Below, piece after piece: positions 51,950 to 61,581 of a stretch of 64,000 bases of DNA. The DNA is from Polynucleobacter arcticus (GTDB lineage Bacteria > Pseudomonadota > Gammaproteobacteria > Burkholderiales > Burkholderiaceae). Location: assembly GCF_013307205.1 (NCBI RefSeq), contig NZ_CP028940.1:351787-415786 (forward strand). Reading direction: 5' to 3'. The notes under the pieces are model-generated. The model had not been told where the DNA came from and did no database searches. It saw only the letters and a program-made list of their open reading frames with translations. The position numbers and the translations under genes were made by a program. Numbering within the stretch: position 1 is the first letter of the stretch; every line of letters starts with the position of its first letter.

Positions 51950-52912
51950 ATGAGAAAATTTATTTTGACACTAACAGTCTTGGGAGCTTTGTCCCCCTTT
52001 TTGACTAATGCACAAAGTTATCCGAATCAACCTATTAAGTTAATCATCCCCTTTGCCGCTGGTGGACCGTCAGATGCCCTTGCACGTGGCTTTACTCCAA
52101 AGCTAAGTGAGAACCTTGGTCAACCCATCATTCTTGAAAACAAGCCTGGCGCGGGCGCTAATTTAGCAGCTGAATTCGTAGCAAACTCCAAGGCTGATGG
52201 GTACACACTATTTTTAATGATGGTGGGAACCCAAGCAATCAATGAGACTTTGTATAAAAAATTAAACTACAACGTTGTCAAAGATTTTTCCCCAATCTCA
52301 TTGGTTGCATCTTCATCACTCATGCTAGTGGCTAACCCCTCAGTTCCAGTAAAGAGTGTTGCCGAACTGATTGCTTTTGATAAAGCCAATCCAGGCAAGG
52401 TTAGCTTTGGTTCATCTGGAGCAGGAACGCCCCTCCATTTAGCTGGAGAGTTATTTAATACCCAGGCAGGAACCAATATTCTGCACGTGCCATATAAGGG
52501 TGCAGCTCCGGCATTGACTGATGTATTGGGTGGACAAATTCAAACAGCAATTGTTGGAACGCCAGCGGCACTCCCCTATGTTAAATCCGGCAAGCTTACC
52601 GGCTTGGGTGTTACAAGCCTGAAGCGCTCCTCAAACGCGCCTGAGATTCCAGCTATTTCTGAGACTCTGCCAAAATTTGAAGTAGAGTTGGTGTATGCAA
52701 TTGTTGCTCCTGCAAACACGCCCAAGGCAATCGTTGATAAACTGAATTCGCAATTAGTGAGCGTGCTCAATAATCCCGATATCAAATCTCAATTGAATTC
52801 CAGAGGGTTTGATGTAGTCACTAGTACCCCAAACCAATTGGGCGAATACATCAAGTCTGAGGTTGCTAAATGGGCTCCAATTGTCAGGAAATCAGGCATC
52901 ACGGCTGAATAA
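51950..52912 (+). CDS. Bug-family (TTT) substrate-binding protein
   Basis: 320 residues, ribosome site AAGGAG. Signal peptide ends 'LTNA|QSYPNQP'. Bug domain: 'IKLIIPFAAGGPSDALARGF', 'IILENKPGAGANLAAEFVANSKADGYT', 'HVPYKGAAPALTDVLGGQIQTA'. It is followed after 26 nt by the UxaA-type dehydratase, so the two are probably one transcript and the bound ligand may be the dehydratase substrate. Clearly distinct from the Bug protein at 45952-46923; no permease is nearby. Confidence 0.92.
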   Translation: MRKFILTLTVLGALSPFLTNAQSYPNQPIKLIIPFAAGGPSDALARGFTPKLSENLGQPIILENKPGAGANLAAEFVANSKADGYTLFLMMVGTQAINETLYKKLNYNVVKDFSPISLVASSSLMLVANPSVPVKSVAELIAFDKANPGKVSFGSSGAGTPLHLAGELFNTQAGTNILHVPYKGAAPALTDVLGGQIQTAIVGTPAALPYVKSGKLTGLGVTSLKRSSNAPEIPAISETLPKFEVELVYAIVAPANTPKAIVDKLNSQLVSVLNNPDIKSQLNSRGFDVVTSTPNQLGEYIKSEVAKWAPIVRKSGITAE

Positions 52913-52938
52913 TTCAAATTTAATAGTGGAATAGACTC

Positions 52939-54486
52939 ATGATTGAAACGTCTGGAAAAAAATTAGCGGGGCCCATTATTCGGCTTCATCCCAATGACAA
53001 TGTCGTTGTAGCCCGAGTAGATGTACCTATTGGCGAATCTGTACCGAGCGAAAATTTTACAAGTCGCAGTCAAGTACCCGCGGGCTACAAAATTGCCAGC
53101 AAGAAAATTCTCCAGGGTGAGCCGATTCTGAAATACAACGTGACCGTGGGTTTTGCTAATACAGATATTGAGGCTGGCACGATGGTGCATAGTCACAATA
53201 CGGAGTTTCGTGAATTCGATCGTGACTATGCATATGCTAGTGAATATAAGCCCACCACCCTTTTGCCTGAATCTGAGCGAGCTACCTTTCAAGGCTATGT
53301 CAGATCTAATGGCAAGGTTGGGACGCGTAACTTCATCGGTATTCTATCCACTGTCAATTGCTCAGCAACCGTTGTGAATAAAATTGCCGCTTGGTTTACA
53401 CCCGAACGTTTAAAGGATTTTCCTAATGTCGACGGTGTGGTCGCGTTTAGTCATGACATTGGTTGCGGCATGGAAATGAGCGGTGAACCAATGCAGTTAC
53501 TGCGTAGAACGATGGCAGGATATGCTCAGCATCCCAATCTAGCTGCTGCACTCATTATTGGTCTAGGCTGTGAGCGCAACCAACTCAAAGGCTTAATGGA
53601 GCAAGAAAGTCTCAAGGAAAATTCCACCTTACATACGTTCATCATGCAAGAAACTGGTGGCACGCGCAAAACAATTGAAGCTGGCATTGAAGCCGTCAAA
53701 GCACTTCTGCCTGAGGCGAATAAGGTAAAGCGTCAAACCGTCTCCGCAAGCCACCTCTGCGTGGGTTTGCAATGTGGCGGCTCTGATGGCTTTTCCTCTA
53801 TAACTGCCAACCCTGCATTGGGTGCTGCGATTGACATTCTGTCGCGCCATGGTGGTACAGGCATTCTCTCGGAGACCCCAGAAATTTATGGGGTTGAGCA
53901 TACCCTCACTCGCAGGGCTGCTAGCCAAGCAATTGGCGAAAAACTTATCCAACGTATACGTTGGTGGAAGGACGAATACTCTGTTGGCCGCGATGTCCAG
54001 ATTAATGGTCAAGTCAGCCCCGGCAATCAAATTGGCGGCCTTGCCAATATCTTTGAAAAGTCTCTGGGCTCTTCCATGAAAGGCGGAACAGGACCACTAA
54101 TGGAAGTGTATCGATATGCAGAACCTGTAACAGCCAAAGGCTTTGTTTTTATGGACACCCCGGGCTTTGATCCTGTCTCAGCAACCGGTCAGATTGCCGG
54201 CGGGGCAAACCTGATTGCGTTCACTACAGGACGGGGTTCCATGTTTGGATCCAAACCGGCACCCTGTATTAAGCTGGCAACCAATACGCCTATGTATACA
54301 CGCCTAACCGAGGATATGGATATCAATTGTGGAGAGATTTTGGATGGCACCGTTTCTGTTCAAGAGATGGGGCAGCGTATTTTTGAACTATTCCTCAGAA
54401 CAGCCTCTGGGGAGCAGTCTAAAAGCGAGTTATTAGGTCTGGGGGATTATGAATTTGTACCCTGGCAAATTGGGGTTATGAGCTAA
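52939..54486 (+). CDS. UxaA/GarD-family sugar-acid dehydratase
   Basis: 515 residues, full length. The N-terminal SAF domain ('IIRLHPNDNVVVARVDVPIGESV ... YKIASKKILQGEPILKYNVTVGFANTDIEAGTMVHSHN') precedes the altronate/galactarate dehydratase core ('GYVRSNGKVGTRNFIGILSTVNCSATV', 'FSHDIGCGMEMSG', 'LGLQCGGSDGFSSITANPALGAA'-type motif, 'GFVFMDTPGFDPVSATGQIAGGANLIAFTTGRGSMFG'). Family members dehydrate altronate, galactarate and related aldonates using a metal. It ends at a terminator. Substrate not predictable. Confidence 0.92.
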   Translation: MIETSGKKLAGPIIRLHPNDNVVVARVDVPIGESVPSENFTSRSQVPAGYKIASKKILQGEPILKYNVTVGFANTDIEAGTMVHSHNTEFREFDRDYAYASEYKPTTLLPESERATFQGYVRSNGKVGTRNFIGILSTVNCSATVVNKIAAWFTPERLKDFPNVDGVVAFSHDIGCGMEMSGEPMQLLRRTMAGYAQHPNLAAALIIGLGCERNQLKGLMEQESLKENSTLHTFIMQETGGTRKTIEAGIEAVKALLPEANKVKRQTVSASHLCVGLQCGGSDGFSSITANPALGAAIDILSRHGGTGILSETPEIYGVEHTLTRRAASQAIGEKLIQRIRWWKDEYSVGRDVQINGQVSPGNQIGGLANIFEKSLGSSMKGGTGPLMEVYRYAEPVTAKGFVFMDTPGFDPVSATGQIAGGANLIAFTTGRGSMFGSKPAPCIKLATNTPMYTRLTEDMDINCGEILDGTVSVQEMGQRIFELFLRTASGEQSKSELLGLGDYEFVPWQIGVMS

Positions 54487-54513
54487 GCGAATCCCCATAT
54501 CCACGGCAATAGC

Positions 54514-54541
54514 AAGCGGGCATCTAGCCCGCTTTTTCTTT
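54514..54541 (+). terminator. Rho-independent terminator after the UxaA-type gene
   Basis: AGCGGGC-ATCTA-GCCCGCT followed by TTTTCTTT. Confidence 0.9.
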
Positions 54542-54617
54542 GCTCAAAAGTCAGTAGGAATCAGCGCTAAGAACTGTAGAATTAAGCTTATTGATTTAAT
54601 CAGGGCTTATCAGAATC

Positions 54618-55598
54618 ATGAAATTTAGGGATTACTACGAAACACTCGGCGTCGCACGGGGCGCTACAGAAGCTGAAATTAAATCAGCCTACCGAAAGCT
54701 CGCCCGCAAATATCATCCAGATGTCAACAAAGAGGCTGGCGCAGAAGATCAGTTCAAGGAACTTGGGGAAGCCTACTCCGTCTTAAAAGATACTGAGAAG
54801 CGCGCTGCTTACGATCGCATGGGCGCCAATTGGAAGAATGGTCAAGACTTCACACCGCCACCAAACTGGAACGAAGGATTTGAGTATTCAGATGGTAACT
54901 ATGGTGGTGGTCATGGCGGCTTTGGTGGTGGCTATGAGGGCGATCAAAGCGAGTTCTTTGAATCACTATTTGGTCATGGCCGACATCGCCAAGGGGGACG
55001 TGGCGGCAATCCGCGTCAAGGTATGGACTTTAAGGGCCAAGATCATCACGCCAAAATACTGATTGATCTTGCTGACACTTATAACGGTGCAAAACGCACC
55101 ATCTCTCTACATATGCCGACCCAAGATGCCAACGGTCATGTCAGCACTCAAGAGCGCAAACTCGATGTCAGCATCCCCAAGGGTATTAAGGCTGGACAAA
55201 ATTTACGCTTAGCCGGTCAAGGAGGTCCGGGCATGGGTGCTGGCGGCGCAGGTGACCTCTACCTTGAAATTGACTTCCACCCTAATCCGATTTATCGCAT
55301 AGATGGCAAAGATGTTTATTTAGATCTACCCCTGGCTCCATGGGAAGCTGCATTAGGAACCACAGTCAATATTCCCACCCCTGCAGGATCTACTCTGGAG
55401 TTAACTATTCCCGCTGGAACTGCTACGGGTCGCAAGATGCGACTCAAGGGCAAAGGTATTCCCAGTAAAGATGCTGGCGACTTATACGTAGTTCCAAATA
55501 TCGTCTTGCCCGGCGCAGAAACTGATGCACAAAAAGAAGCCTATCAAGCCTTAGAAAAAGCTTTTGATTTCAAGCCTAGAACCCACCTGAAGGGATGA
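54618..55598 (+). CDS. cbpA: Curved-DNA-binding J-domain protein CbpA
   Basis: 326 residues. The N-terminal J domain carries the HPD motif in 'LARKYHPDVNKEAGAEDQFKELGEAYSVL'. A Gly-rich linker (about 90-135, 'YGGGHGGFGGGYEGD') and the two DnaJ C-terminal beta domains ('ILIDLADTYNGAKRTISL', 'FHPNPIYRIDGKDVYLDLPLAPWEAALGTTV') follow. The DnaJ zinc-finger is absent, which identifies CbpA. It is a DnaK co-chaperone that also binds curved DNA. It overlaps cbpM by 4 nt. Confidence 0.94.
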   Translation: MKFRDYYETLGVARGATEAEIKSAYRKLARKYHPDVNKEAGAEDQFKELGEAYSVLKDTEKRAAYDRMGANWKNGQDFTPPPNWNEGFEYSDGNYGGGHGGFGGGYEGDQSEFFESLFGHGRHRQGGRGGNPRQGMDFKGQDHHAKILIDLADTYNGAKRTISLHMPTQDANGHVSTQERKLDVSIPKGIKAGQNLRLAGQGGPGMGAGGAGDLYLEIDFHPNPIYRIDGKDVYLDLPLAPWEAALGTTVNIPTPAGSTLELTIPAGTATGRKMRLKGKGIPSKDAGDLYVVPNIVLPGAETDAQKEAYQALEKAFDFKPRTHLKG

Positions 55599-55921
55599 TA
55601 AATATGACGCAAACACAAATCACCTGGATTGAGAGTGCCATCGTTGAAGATGAGGTACACATGACCATTGTGGAAATTTCACAAGCTACACGAGCGCCAG
55701 AAGAACTCATCATGTCCTGGGTATCTGAAGGCGTTCTTAGTCCAGCCGGCTCATCTCCCGAAGACTGGCGATTTAGCGGTGACTCACTCAAGCGTGCAAG
55801 AACTGCCGCTCACCTTGCTCACGACTTAGAACTCAATACTCCTGGTGTTGCACTGGCACTCGATCTCTTGGATGAGATTACACGCCTACGCAATCAACTA
55901 CTTCGTGAAAATATAGCTTAA
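55595..55921 (+). CDS. cbpM: Chaperone modulator CbpM
   Basis: 108 residues starting ATGATAAATATG; the first ATG overlaps the cbpA stop, and a second in-frame ATG lies 9 nt further. The MerR-like helical start 'IVEISQATRAPEELIMSWVSEGVLSPAG' and C-terminal helix 'LAHDLELNTPGVALALDLLDEITRLRNQLL' match CbpM, which binds the CbpA J domain and inhibits its co-chaperone and DNA-binding activity. Standard cbpAM pair. Confidence 0.93.
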   Translation: MINMTQTQITWIESAIVEDEVHMTIVEISQATRAPEELIMSWVSEGVLSPAGSSPEDWRFSGDSLKRARTAAHLAHDLELNTPGVALALDLLDEITRLRNQLLRENIA

Positions 55922-55972
55922 GACTCTGAGCAAATCACAATAGTGCACTTTGCAATTTAGGATGAAACATAT

Positions 55973-56662
55973 ATGACAGCATTACCCTGCATTGAAATTG
56001 AAACTGCCCCCAATCCAAGCGCATCTGTAATTTGGCTTCACGGATTAGGTGCTGATGGAAACGACTTTGTACCCATCATTCCACAGCTAAACCTGTCTGA
56101 GTGCCCCGCTATTCGCTTTGTTTTTCCGAGTGCACCAAGCATATCCGTCACCGTGAATGGTGGCTATATCATGCCAGCCTGGTATGACATCACTGGAAGA
56201 GATATCAGCGACCGCGAGGACCTTGCTGGTATTCATAAATCGGCGGCAGCGATCTCGGAGTTGATTGAACGAGAAGCAAGTCGTGGTGTTGCCTATGAAA
56301 AAATTGTTTTAGCTGGCTTCTCTCAAGGCTGCGCCATGTCTCTCCAAGTGGGCTTACGCTTTCCACATGCACTTGCAGGCATCATGGCGTTATCAGGTTA
56401 TCTACCCCTAGCAAAAACCTTACCGCTCGAACGAAGTGAGGCTAATGCCAAGACTCCTATTTATATGGCTCACGGTCTTTGGGATGCTGTAATCACTCCA
56501 GAACGTGCAGAGGCTTCGGCTGATACCCTAGAAAAAATGGGTTATCAGATGGACTGGAACACCTACCCAATGGAACACTCTCTTCACCCAGATGAGCTAG
56601 TAGATATTTCACGGTTTTTGACCATGGTACTGAGCAAGCCCCCTCAAAACCAGGCGCCTTAA
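55973..56662 (+). CDS. Carboxylesterase / lysophospholipase-like alpha-beta hydrolase
   Basis: 229 residues. Oxyanion block 'WLHGLGADGNDFVPI', nucleophile elbow 'AGFSQGCAMS' (Ser118), Asp171 ('GLWDAVITP') and His202 ('MEHSLHPDE') complete a triad with the spacing of the carboxylesterase/acyl-protein-thioesterase family (EstB and YpfH type). Cytoplasmic, no signal peptide. It hydrolyses short esters or thioesters; the natural substrate is not known. It is convergent with the ABC-F gene, 6 nt apart. Confidence 0.93.
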   Translation: MTALPCIEIETAPNPSASVIWLHGLGADGNDFVPIIPQLNLSECPAIRFVFPSAPSISVTVNGGYIMPAWYDITGRDISDREDLAGIHKSAAAISELIEREASRGVAYEKIVLAGFSQGCAMSLQVGLRFPHALAGIMALSGYLPLAKTLPLERSEANAKTPIYMAHGLWDAVITPERAEASADTLEKMGYQMDWNTYPMEHSLHPDELVDISRFLTMVLSKPPQNQAP

Positions 56663-56668
56663 ATGAGA

Positions 56669-58600
56669 TTAAGACTCGGAGCGACTCAGCAACAATTCCC
56701 AGCGTTGTAACTTCACATCTAGATCAGCGGTAATTTCGGAGAGACGGGCTTGCATGCTTGCAGCCAGTTCAGGCTCATTCTTATAAAGTTCTGGATTGCT
56801 CATTGCAATACCAATCTCAGCCTGCTCCTTCTCCAGCACTTCAATCTGTAGAGGCAATGCCTCAAGCTCTTGACGTTCTTTGCCATTGAGCTTTTGTACG
56901 GCGTCCTTTGCCGGCGCAGGTTTCGATTCAGTCTTAAGCTCGGCCTTTACCTCTGATTTTGATTCAGACTTCTCTACAGCCTTAGCGCCACCATTAGCGG
57001 CGCGAATTTTATCTGAGCGGGCCTTCTGAATCTTCCAATCCTCGTATCCGCCCTCATACTCCCGCCAGAATCCATCGCCTTCATTGGCAATAATGCTAGT
57101 AACTACGTTATCCAAGAAGTAACGATCATGACTAACTAAAAAGACCGTACCCTTGTAGTCTTGGAGTAATTGCTCAAGTAAGTCCAGGGTATCAATATCC
57201 AAGTCATTGGTCGGCTCATCTAAAACCAAGACGTTCGCAGGCCTTGCAAATAAACGTGCCAATAGCAAGCGATTACGCTCGCCACCAGACAAGGTGCTTA
57301 CAGGTGAATTAGTGCGCTCTGGTGCAAATAAGAAATCGCTTAAGTAACTCTTGACATGTTTCTTGTTACCGTTGATTTCAATCCACTCGCTACCTGGACT
57401 AATGTAATCCTCAAGCGAAGCATTGAGATCGAGACCTTCGCGCATCTGATCAAAATAGGCAACCTCAATTCGGGTACCCATCGTCGCAGTACCAGAGTCC
57501 GGCGCAATAGTTCCGAGAATGAGTTTTAATAGAGTAGTCTTACCAGCGCCATTGGGACCAAGCAAGCCGACTTTATCACCACGCAAAATCGTAGCCGTGA
57601 AATCCTGCACGATCGGTCGACCATAAGATTTGGAAACATTTTGAAGATCAGCGACGATCTTGCCACTTCTATCGCCAGCCGATACTGCAAGCTTCACTTG
57701 CCCAACTGCATCACGTCTTTGTGAGCGGCTAGCGCGGAGATTTTCCAGACGGGCTATGCGCGCAACGCTTCGGGTACGTCTTGCCTCAACCCCCTTGCGA
57801 ATCCAGACCTCTTCTTGGGCAAGCAATTTGTCTGCTCGCGCATTAGCCAAGGATTCAGAATTCATTTCCTGATCTTTCAATACTTCATAGGCCGAGAAAT
57901 TACCTGGATACGTTCTTAAAATACCGCGATCTAACTCAACAATCTGTGTGCAAACGTTATCCAAGAAGGCGCGATCATGGGTAATCAAAATCACGGAACC
58001 CTTGTACTCTTTTAATAAATCTTCCAACCAAGAAATCGAATCCAAATCCAAATGGTTGGTAGGCTCATCAAGTAACAGTACATCTGGCATCTCCACCAGA
58101 GCGCGCGCCAGTGCAACGCGTTTCTTAGTTCCACCAGAGAGCGTGCTAATTTTAAGATCAGCTTCTAAATGCAGGCGATCTAGCGTTTCATGAACGCGTT
58201 GCTCCCAATTCCAGCCACTGAGAGCCTCTAATTGAGATTGCACTTCATCCAATCGGTTGTGAGAAGCATCATCCCACTCCCCTATGCTCAGAGCCTCATA
58301 TTCTTCACGCAGGGCTTTAGCCTGAGCAACACCCTTGGATACCGCATCAAAGACCGTCTCCTCAGCATCGAAGATAGGCTCCTGGGGAACATAGGCAATA
58401 CGAAGGCCTTGCTGATATTGCAGCAAACCATCATCCATTTTTTCTATGCCGGCCAAGATCTTCAATAAAGAAGACTTTCCAGTGCCATTACGGCCAATTA
58501 AACCAACCCGCTCCCCAGATTCCAGTGAGAAAGCGGTGTTTGCGAGGAGGTCAACGTGGCCAAAAGCCAGTTTTGCATCAGTGAGTACGATTAAGGCCAT
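56669..58600 (-). CDS. uup: ABC-F family ATPase, Uup type
   Basis: 643 residues, two ABC domains in one soluble chain: Walker A 'GRNGTGKSSLLK' and 'GPNGAGKTTLLK', signatures 'LSGGTKKRVALARAL' and 'LSGGERNRLLLARLF', Walker B 'LLLDEPTNHLDLD' and 'LVLDEPTNDLDID'. No membrane segments. A charged linker and a C-terminal coiled coil ('RQELEALPLQIEVLEKEQAEIG') follow, as in Uup, which binds branched DNA or ribosomes and limits precise transposon excision. ABC-F proteins act on ribosomes; Uup rather than EttA is favoured by the tail. Confidence 0.9.
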   Translation of the reverse strand: MALIVLTDAKLAFGHVDLLANTAFSLESGERVGLIGRNGTGKSSLLKILAGIEKMDDGLLQYQQGLRIAYVPQEPIFDAEETVFDAVSKGVAQAKALREEYEALSIGEWDDASHNRLDEVQSQLEALSGWNWEQRVHETLDRLHLEADLKISTLSGGTKKRVALARALVEMPDVLLLDEPTNHLDLDSISWLEDLLKEYKGSVILITHDRAFLDNVCTQIVELDRGILRTYPGNFSAYEVLKDQEMNSESLANARADKLLAQEEVWIRKGVEARRTRSVARIARLENLRASRSQRRDAVGQVKLAVSAGDRSGKIVADLQNVSKSYGRPIVQDFTATILRGDKVGLLGPNGAGKTTLLKLILGTIAPDSGTATMGTRIEVAYFDQMREGLDLNASLEDYISPGSEWIEINGNKKHVKSYLSDFLFAPERTNSPVSTLSGGERNRLLLARLFARPANVLVLDEPTNDLDIDTLDLLEQLLQDYKGTVFLVSHDRYFLDNVVTSIIANEGDGFWREYEGGYEDWKIQKARSDKIRAANGGAKAVEKSESKSEVKAELKTESKPAPAKDAVQKLNGKERQELEALPLQIEVLEKEQAEIGIAMSNPELYKNEPELAASMQARLSEITADLDVKLQRWELLLSRSES

Positions 58601-58701
58601 GGTGACATTATCGTCACTTCACTCAAAGTCGCGATATTTCTAATAAACATGGGATTGAGAAGTAGAATTTACTTCAGTAATTAGCCCAAATTGAGAGATA
58701 A

Positions 58702-59298
58702 ATGACCTGCAAGCTCAGCCCTACAGCACCGCGACTTATTCTCTTTGCAGGTCATGCAGGGACAGGTAAAACCACCTTAGCCAAAAAAGCATTACCCCTC
58801 ATTATTGAAAAGACAGGGGAAGACTTTTTCTTTTTAGACAAAGATACGGTTTATGGTGCCTATAGCGCCCATATCATGGAGCTCACCACCAACAATCCTA
58901 ATGATCGCGACAGCCCTTTTTATTTGCAGAACCTCAGGGATTGGGAATATGCCGGACTTATCGCTATCGCTAAAGAAAACCTGCAGCTTGGAGTTAACGT
59001 CATCTTGGTGGGGCCATTTTCTAGTGAAATCCAAAGCGGTCGAATGTTTAACCCCGAAGAGCTGGGAGTGCCCAGTGTGTCGAGTATCCGAATCGCCTGG
59101 ATTGATTTAGATGAGAGTGAAGCCAAAAGTCGTATGGAACAGCGCGCAGATCCGAGGGATGAGTACAAACTGCAGCACTGGGATGAATACGCTAAGCGAA
59201 GACAAGAGCCACCAAAGCATGCCGCGATACAGCGTTTTGATAATCGATATTTTGATGAGGCTCGATTTGAGAAATTAATCGACCATTTAATTAATTAA
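58702..59298 (+). CDS. P-loop kinase-like ATPase of unknown substrate
   Basis: 198 residues. Walker A 'FAGHAGTGKTTLAKKAL' lies at the N-terminus. 'FFFLDKDTVYGAYS' has the position of the kinase substrate Asp, and a lid-like segment is rich in Arg ('KSRMEQRADPRDEYKLQHWDEYAKRR'). The architecture resembles small AAA_33/zeta-toxin-like and gluconate-kinase-like proteins. No antitoxin gene is adjacent. Function unknown; phosphorylation of a small molecule is the best guess. Confidence 0.75.
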   Translation: MTCKLSPTAPRLILFAGHAGTGKTTLAKKALPLIIEKTGEDFFFLDKDTVYGAYSAHIMELTTNNPNDRDSPFYLQNLRDWEYAGLIAIAKENLQLGVNVILVGPFSSEIQSGRMFNPEELGVPSVSSIRIAWIDLDESEAKSRMEQRADPRDEYKLQHWDEYAKRRQEPPKHAAIQRFDNRYFDEARFEKLIDHLIN

Positions 59299-59332
59299 AT
59301 GCCAATGGGGACTGGAGATTAGACTCGTGGAA

Positions 59333-60943
59333 TTATTTAGAAAGATAATCGAGCGCGACTGCTTCGGCTACTTTAATTCCATCCACCCCAGCCGACAAGA
59401 TACCCCCCGCATAACCAGCACCCTCGCCTGCAGGGTAAAGGCCTTTGATATTTAGACTCTGGAGATTTGCACCTCGCGTAATTCGCAAAGGTGATGATGT
59501 ACGCGTCTCAATGCCAGTCAATACCGCATCCTTCATCGAAAAGCCTTTAATCTGCTTCTCAAAAGCGGGGATTGCTTCTCGAATCGCCTCAATTGCATAG
59601 GAGGGTAAGGCATCAGCAAGGTCTGTCAAATGAACGCCCGGTTTATAAGATGGGATTACAGAACCAAAATCCGTAGAAGCCTTGCCAGCGAGGAAGTCTC
59701 CTACCAATTGTCCGGGGGCTTCATAGGTAAACCCGCCTAGCTCGTATGCCTTGGACTCTAGAGCCCTTTGAAACTCAATGCCTGCTAAAGGGCCGCCAGG
59801 ATAGTCTTCGGGAGTAATGCCAACCACGATACCCGCATTAGCATTGCGCTCGTTACGGGAGTACTGACTCATTCCGTTAGTCACAACACGATTTGGTTCG
59901 GAGGTTGCAGCAACTACAGTTCCACCTGGGCACATGCAAAAGCTATAGACCGCGCGGCCATTCTTAGCATGGTGAACCAATTTGTAATCAGCTGCACCGA
60001 TGAGTTCATTGCCAGCGTGAGGCCCTAGACGAGCTTTATCAATCAAGGATTGGGGATGCTCAATGCGAAAGCCTACTGAAAAGGGTTTTGCTTCCATATA
60101 AACCCCTGCTGCATGCAAGACCTCAAAGGTATCACGAGCACTGTGCCCTAAAGCAAGCACCACATGATTGGCAGGCAAGTCTGGATGCCCCTCAATTTTG
60201 ACTCCAGCAATTTGATCATTCTGAATATCAAAGCCAACCACCTTTTGTGAGAAACGTATCTCTCCACCAAGTTCAATAATTTCTTGGCGCATTCTTTCGA
60301 CAACACCAACTAAGCGGAAGGTTCCAATATGCGGCTTAGCTACGTAACGAATTTCTTCTGGAGCACCCGCTTTAATAAATTCACCAATGACCTTACGTCC
60401 GTAAAACTTTGGATCTTTAATTTGACTCCAGAGCTTGCCATCAGAAAACGTCCCTGCTCCTCCCTCACCAAATTGCACATTAGATTCTGGATTGAGGACA
60501 TTCTTGCGCCATAGACCCCAAGTGTCTTGTGTACGTTCGCGTACGGGTTTGCCACGCTCTAATACGATCGGCTTAAAACCCATCTGAGCTAATACCAAGG
60601 CAGCAAAAATTCCACAAGGGCCAAAACCAATAACAACGGGACGTACAAAACTAGTATCCTTGGCTTGTGAGGAGTTGGCTACAAAGTGATAACTCGTATC
60701 GGGAGATGGCCGAACATGCATATCATTCGAAAACTGCTTCAGTAGCTTTTCTTCATCTTTTACTGATAAATCAACTGTATAAATGAAGGCCAGCGCAACG
60801 TTCTTTCTGGCGTCATAACTCCGTTTAAATACTTCCGTCCGAATCAAGTCTTGAGCTTGGATATGCAAACGAGCTAGGATCGCCTCCTCCAATGCCTCGG
60901 GGGCATGGGTAATTGGCAGGCGAAGTTCGGTAATACGGATCAT
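59333..60943 (-). CDS. FAD-dependent dehydrogenase of the COG2509 type
   Basis: 536 residues from the ATG complementary to 60941-60943 ('MIRITELRLPITHAPEAL'); the frame extends 9 nt further to TTG. An N-terminal ~85-residue domain, then the FAD motif 'VVIGFGPCGIFAALVLAQMGFKPIVLERG', 'FGEGGAGTFSDGKLWSQIKD', 'HVVLALGHSARDTFEVLH' and a C-terminal 'LYPAGEGAGYAGGILSAGVDGIKVAEAV'. This is a widely conserved, uncharacterised NAD(P)/FAD dehydrogenase family. It is encoded alone and is divergent from yaeQ. Confidence 0.9.
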   Translation of the reverse strand: MIRITELRLPITHAPEALEEAILARLHIQAQDLIRTEVFKRSYDARKNVALAFIYTVDLSVKDEEKLLKQFSNDMHVRPSPDTSYHFVANSSQAKDTSFVRPVVIGFGPCGIFAALVLAQMGFKPIVLERGKPVRERTQDTWGLWRKNVLNPESNVQFGEGGAGTFSDGKLWSQIKDPKFYGRKVIGEFIKAGAPEEIRYVAKPHIGTFRLVGVVERMRQEIIELGGEIRFSQKVVGFDIQNDQIAGVKIEGHPDLPANHVVLALGHSARDTFEVLHAAGVYMEAKPFSVGFRIEHPQSLIDKARLGPHAGNELIGAADYKLVHHAKNGRAVYSFCMCPGGTVVAATSEPNRVVTNGMSQYSRNERNANAGIVVGITPEDYPGGPLAGIEFQRALESKAYELGGFTYEAPGQLVGDFLAGKASTDFGSVIPSYKPGVHLTDLADALPSYAIEAIREAIPAFEKQIKGFSMKDAVLTGIETRTSSPLRITRGANLQSLNIKGLYPAGEGAGYAGGILSAGVDGIKVAEAVALDYLSK

Positions 60944-61032
60944 GGGACTCAACGATACACAGTAAATAGGGGCAATTTACGAAATAATACTGGCAGAGGC
61001 GGATGAGGCCACTTAAAAGGCGATAATGCGCC

Positions 61033-61581
61033 ATGGCTCTACGCGCAACTATCCACAAAGCCGACCTCCACGTCGCAGATTCTGACCGTCACTATTACGG
61101 CAGTCACTCCCTCACTATAGCCAAGCATCCCTCGGAAACTGAAGAGCGAATGATGGTTCGGATTATTGCGTTTGCCCTGCAAGCCCAAGAAGATCTGGCA
61201 TTCACTAAGGGCTTAAGCGACACGGATGAGCCAGATCTTTGGGTAAAAGACCTCACCGATGCCATTAAGCTCTGGATTGAAATTGGTCAGCCAGACGATC
61301 GACGTATCCTTAAGGCCTGCGGTCGGTCCGATCAAGTGATCGTCTATTGCTATGGCGGCCATACGAGCAAGATCTGGTGGGACGGCATCGCCAATAAGCT
61401 AACTCGTGCACGTAATCTCCAAGTAGTCTCTATTCCAGCAGAGCAGGCTAAAGAACTGAATACATTAGTGGAGCGCAGTATGGTGCTACATGTCAATATT
61501 CAAGATGGCGAAGCTTACGTATCTTCGGATATGGGACAAGTGACCATTACCCCTGAAATTTGGCGCAGCCAACAACCATGA
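61033..61581 (+). CDS. yaeQ: YaeQ family protein
   Basis: 182 residues, full-length YaeQ ('RATIHKADLHVADSDRHYYGSHSLTIAKHPSETEERMMVRIIAFAL', 'DEPDLWVKDLTDAIKLWIEIGQPDDRRILKA', 'YGGHTSKIWWDGI', 'ISDGEAYVSS'-like end). The fold is related to PD-(D/E)XK nucleases, and E. coli YaeQ can compensate for loss of the antiterminator RfaH in multicopy; its mechanism is unclear. It overlaps the PIN-domain gene by 4 nt (ATGA). Confidence 0.93.
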   Translation: MALRATIHKADLHVADSDRHYYGSHSLTIAKHPSETEERMMVRIIAFALQAQEDLAFTKGLSDTDEPDLWVKDLTDAIKLWIEIGQPDDRRILKACGRSDQVIVYCYGGHTSKIWWDGIANKLTRARNLQVVSIPAEQAKELNTLVERSMVLHVNIQDGEAYVSSDMGQVTITPEIWRSQQP

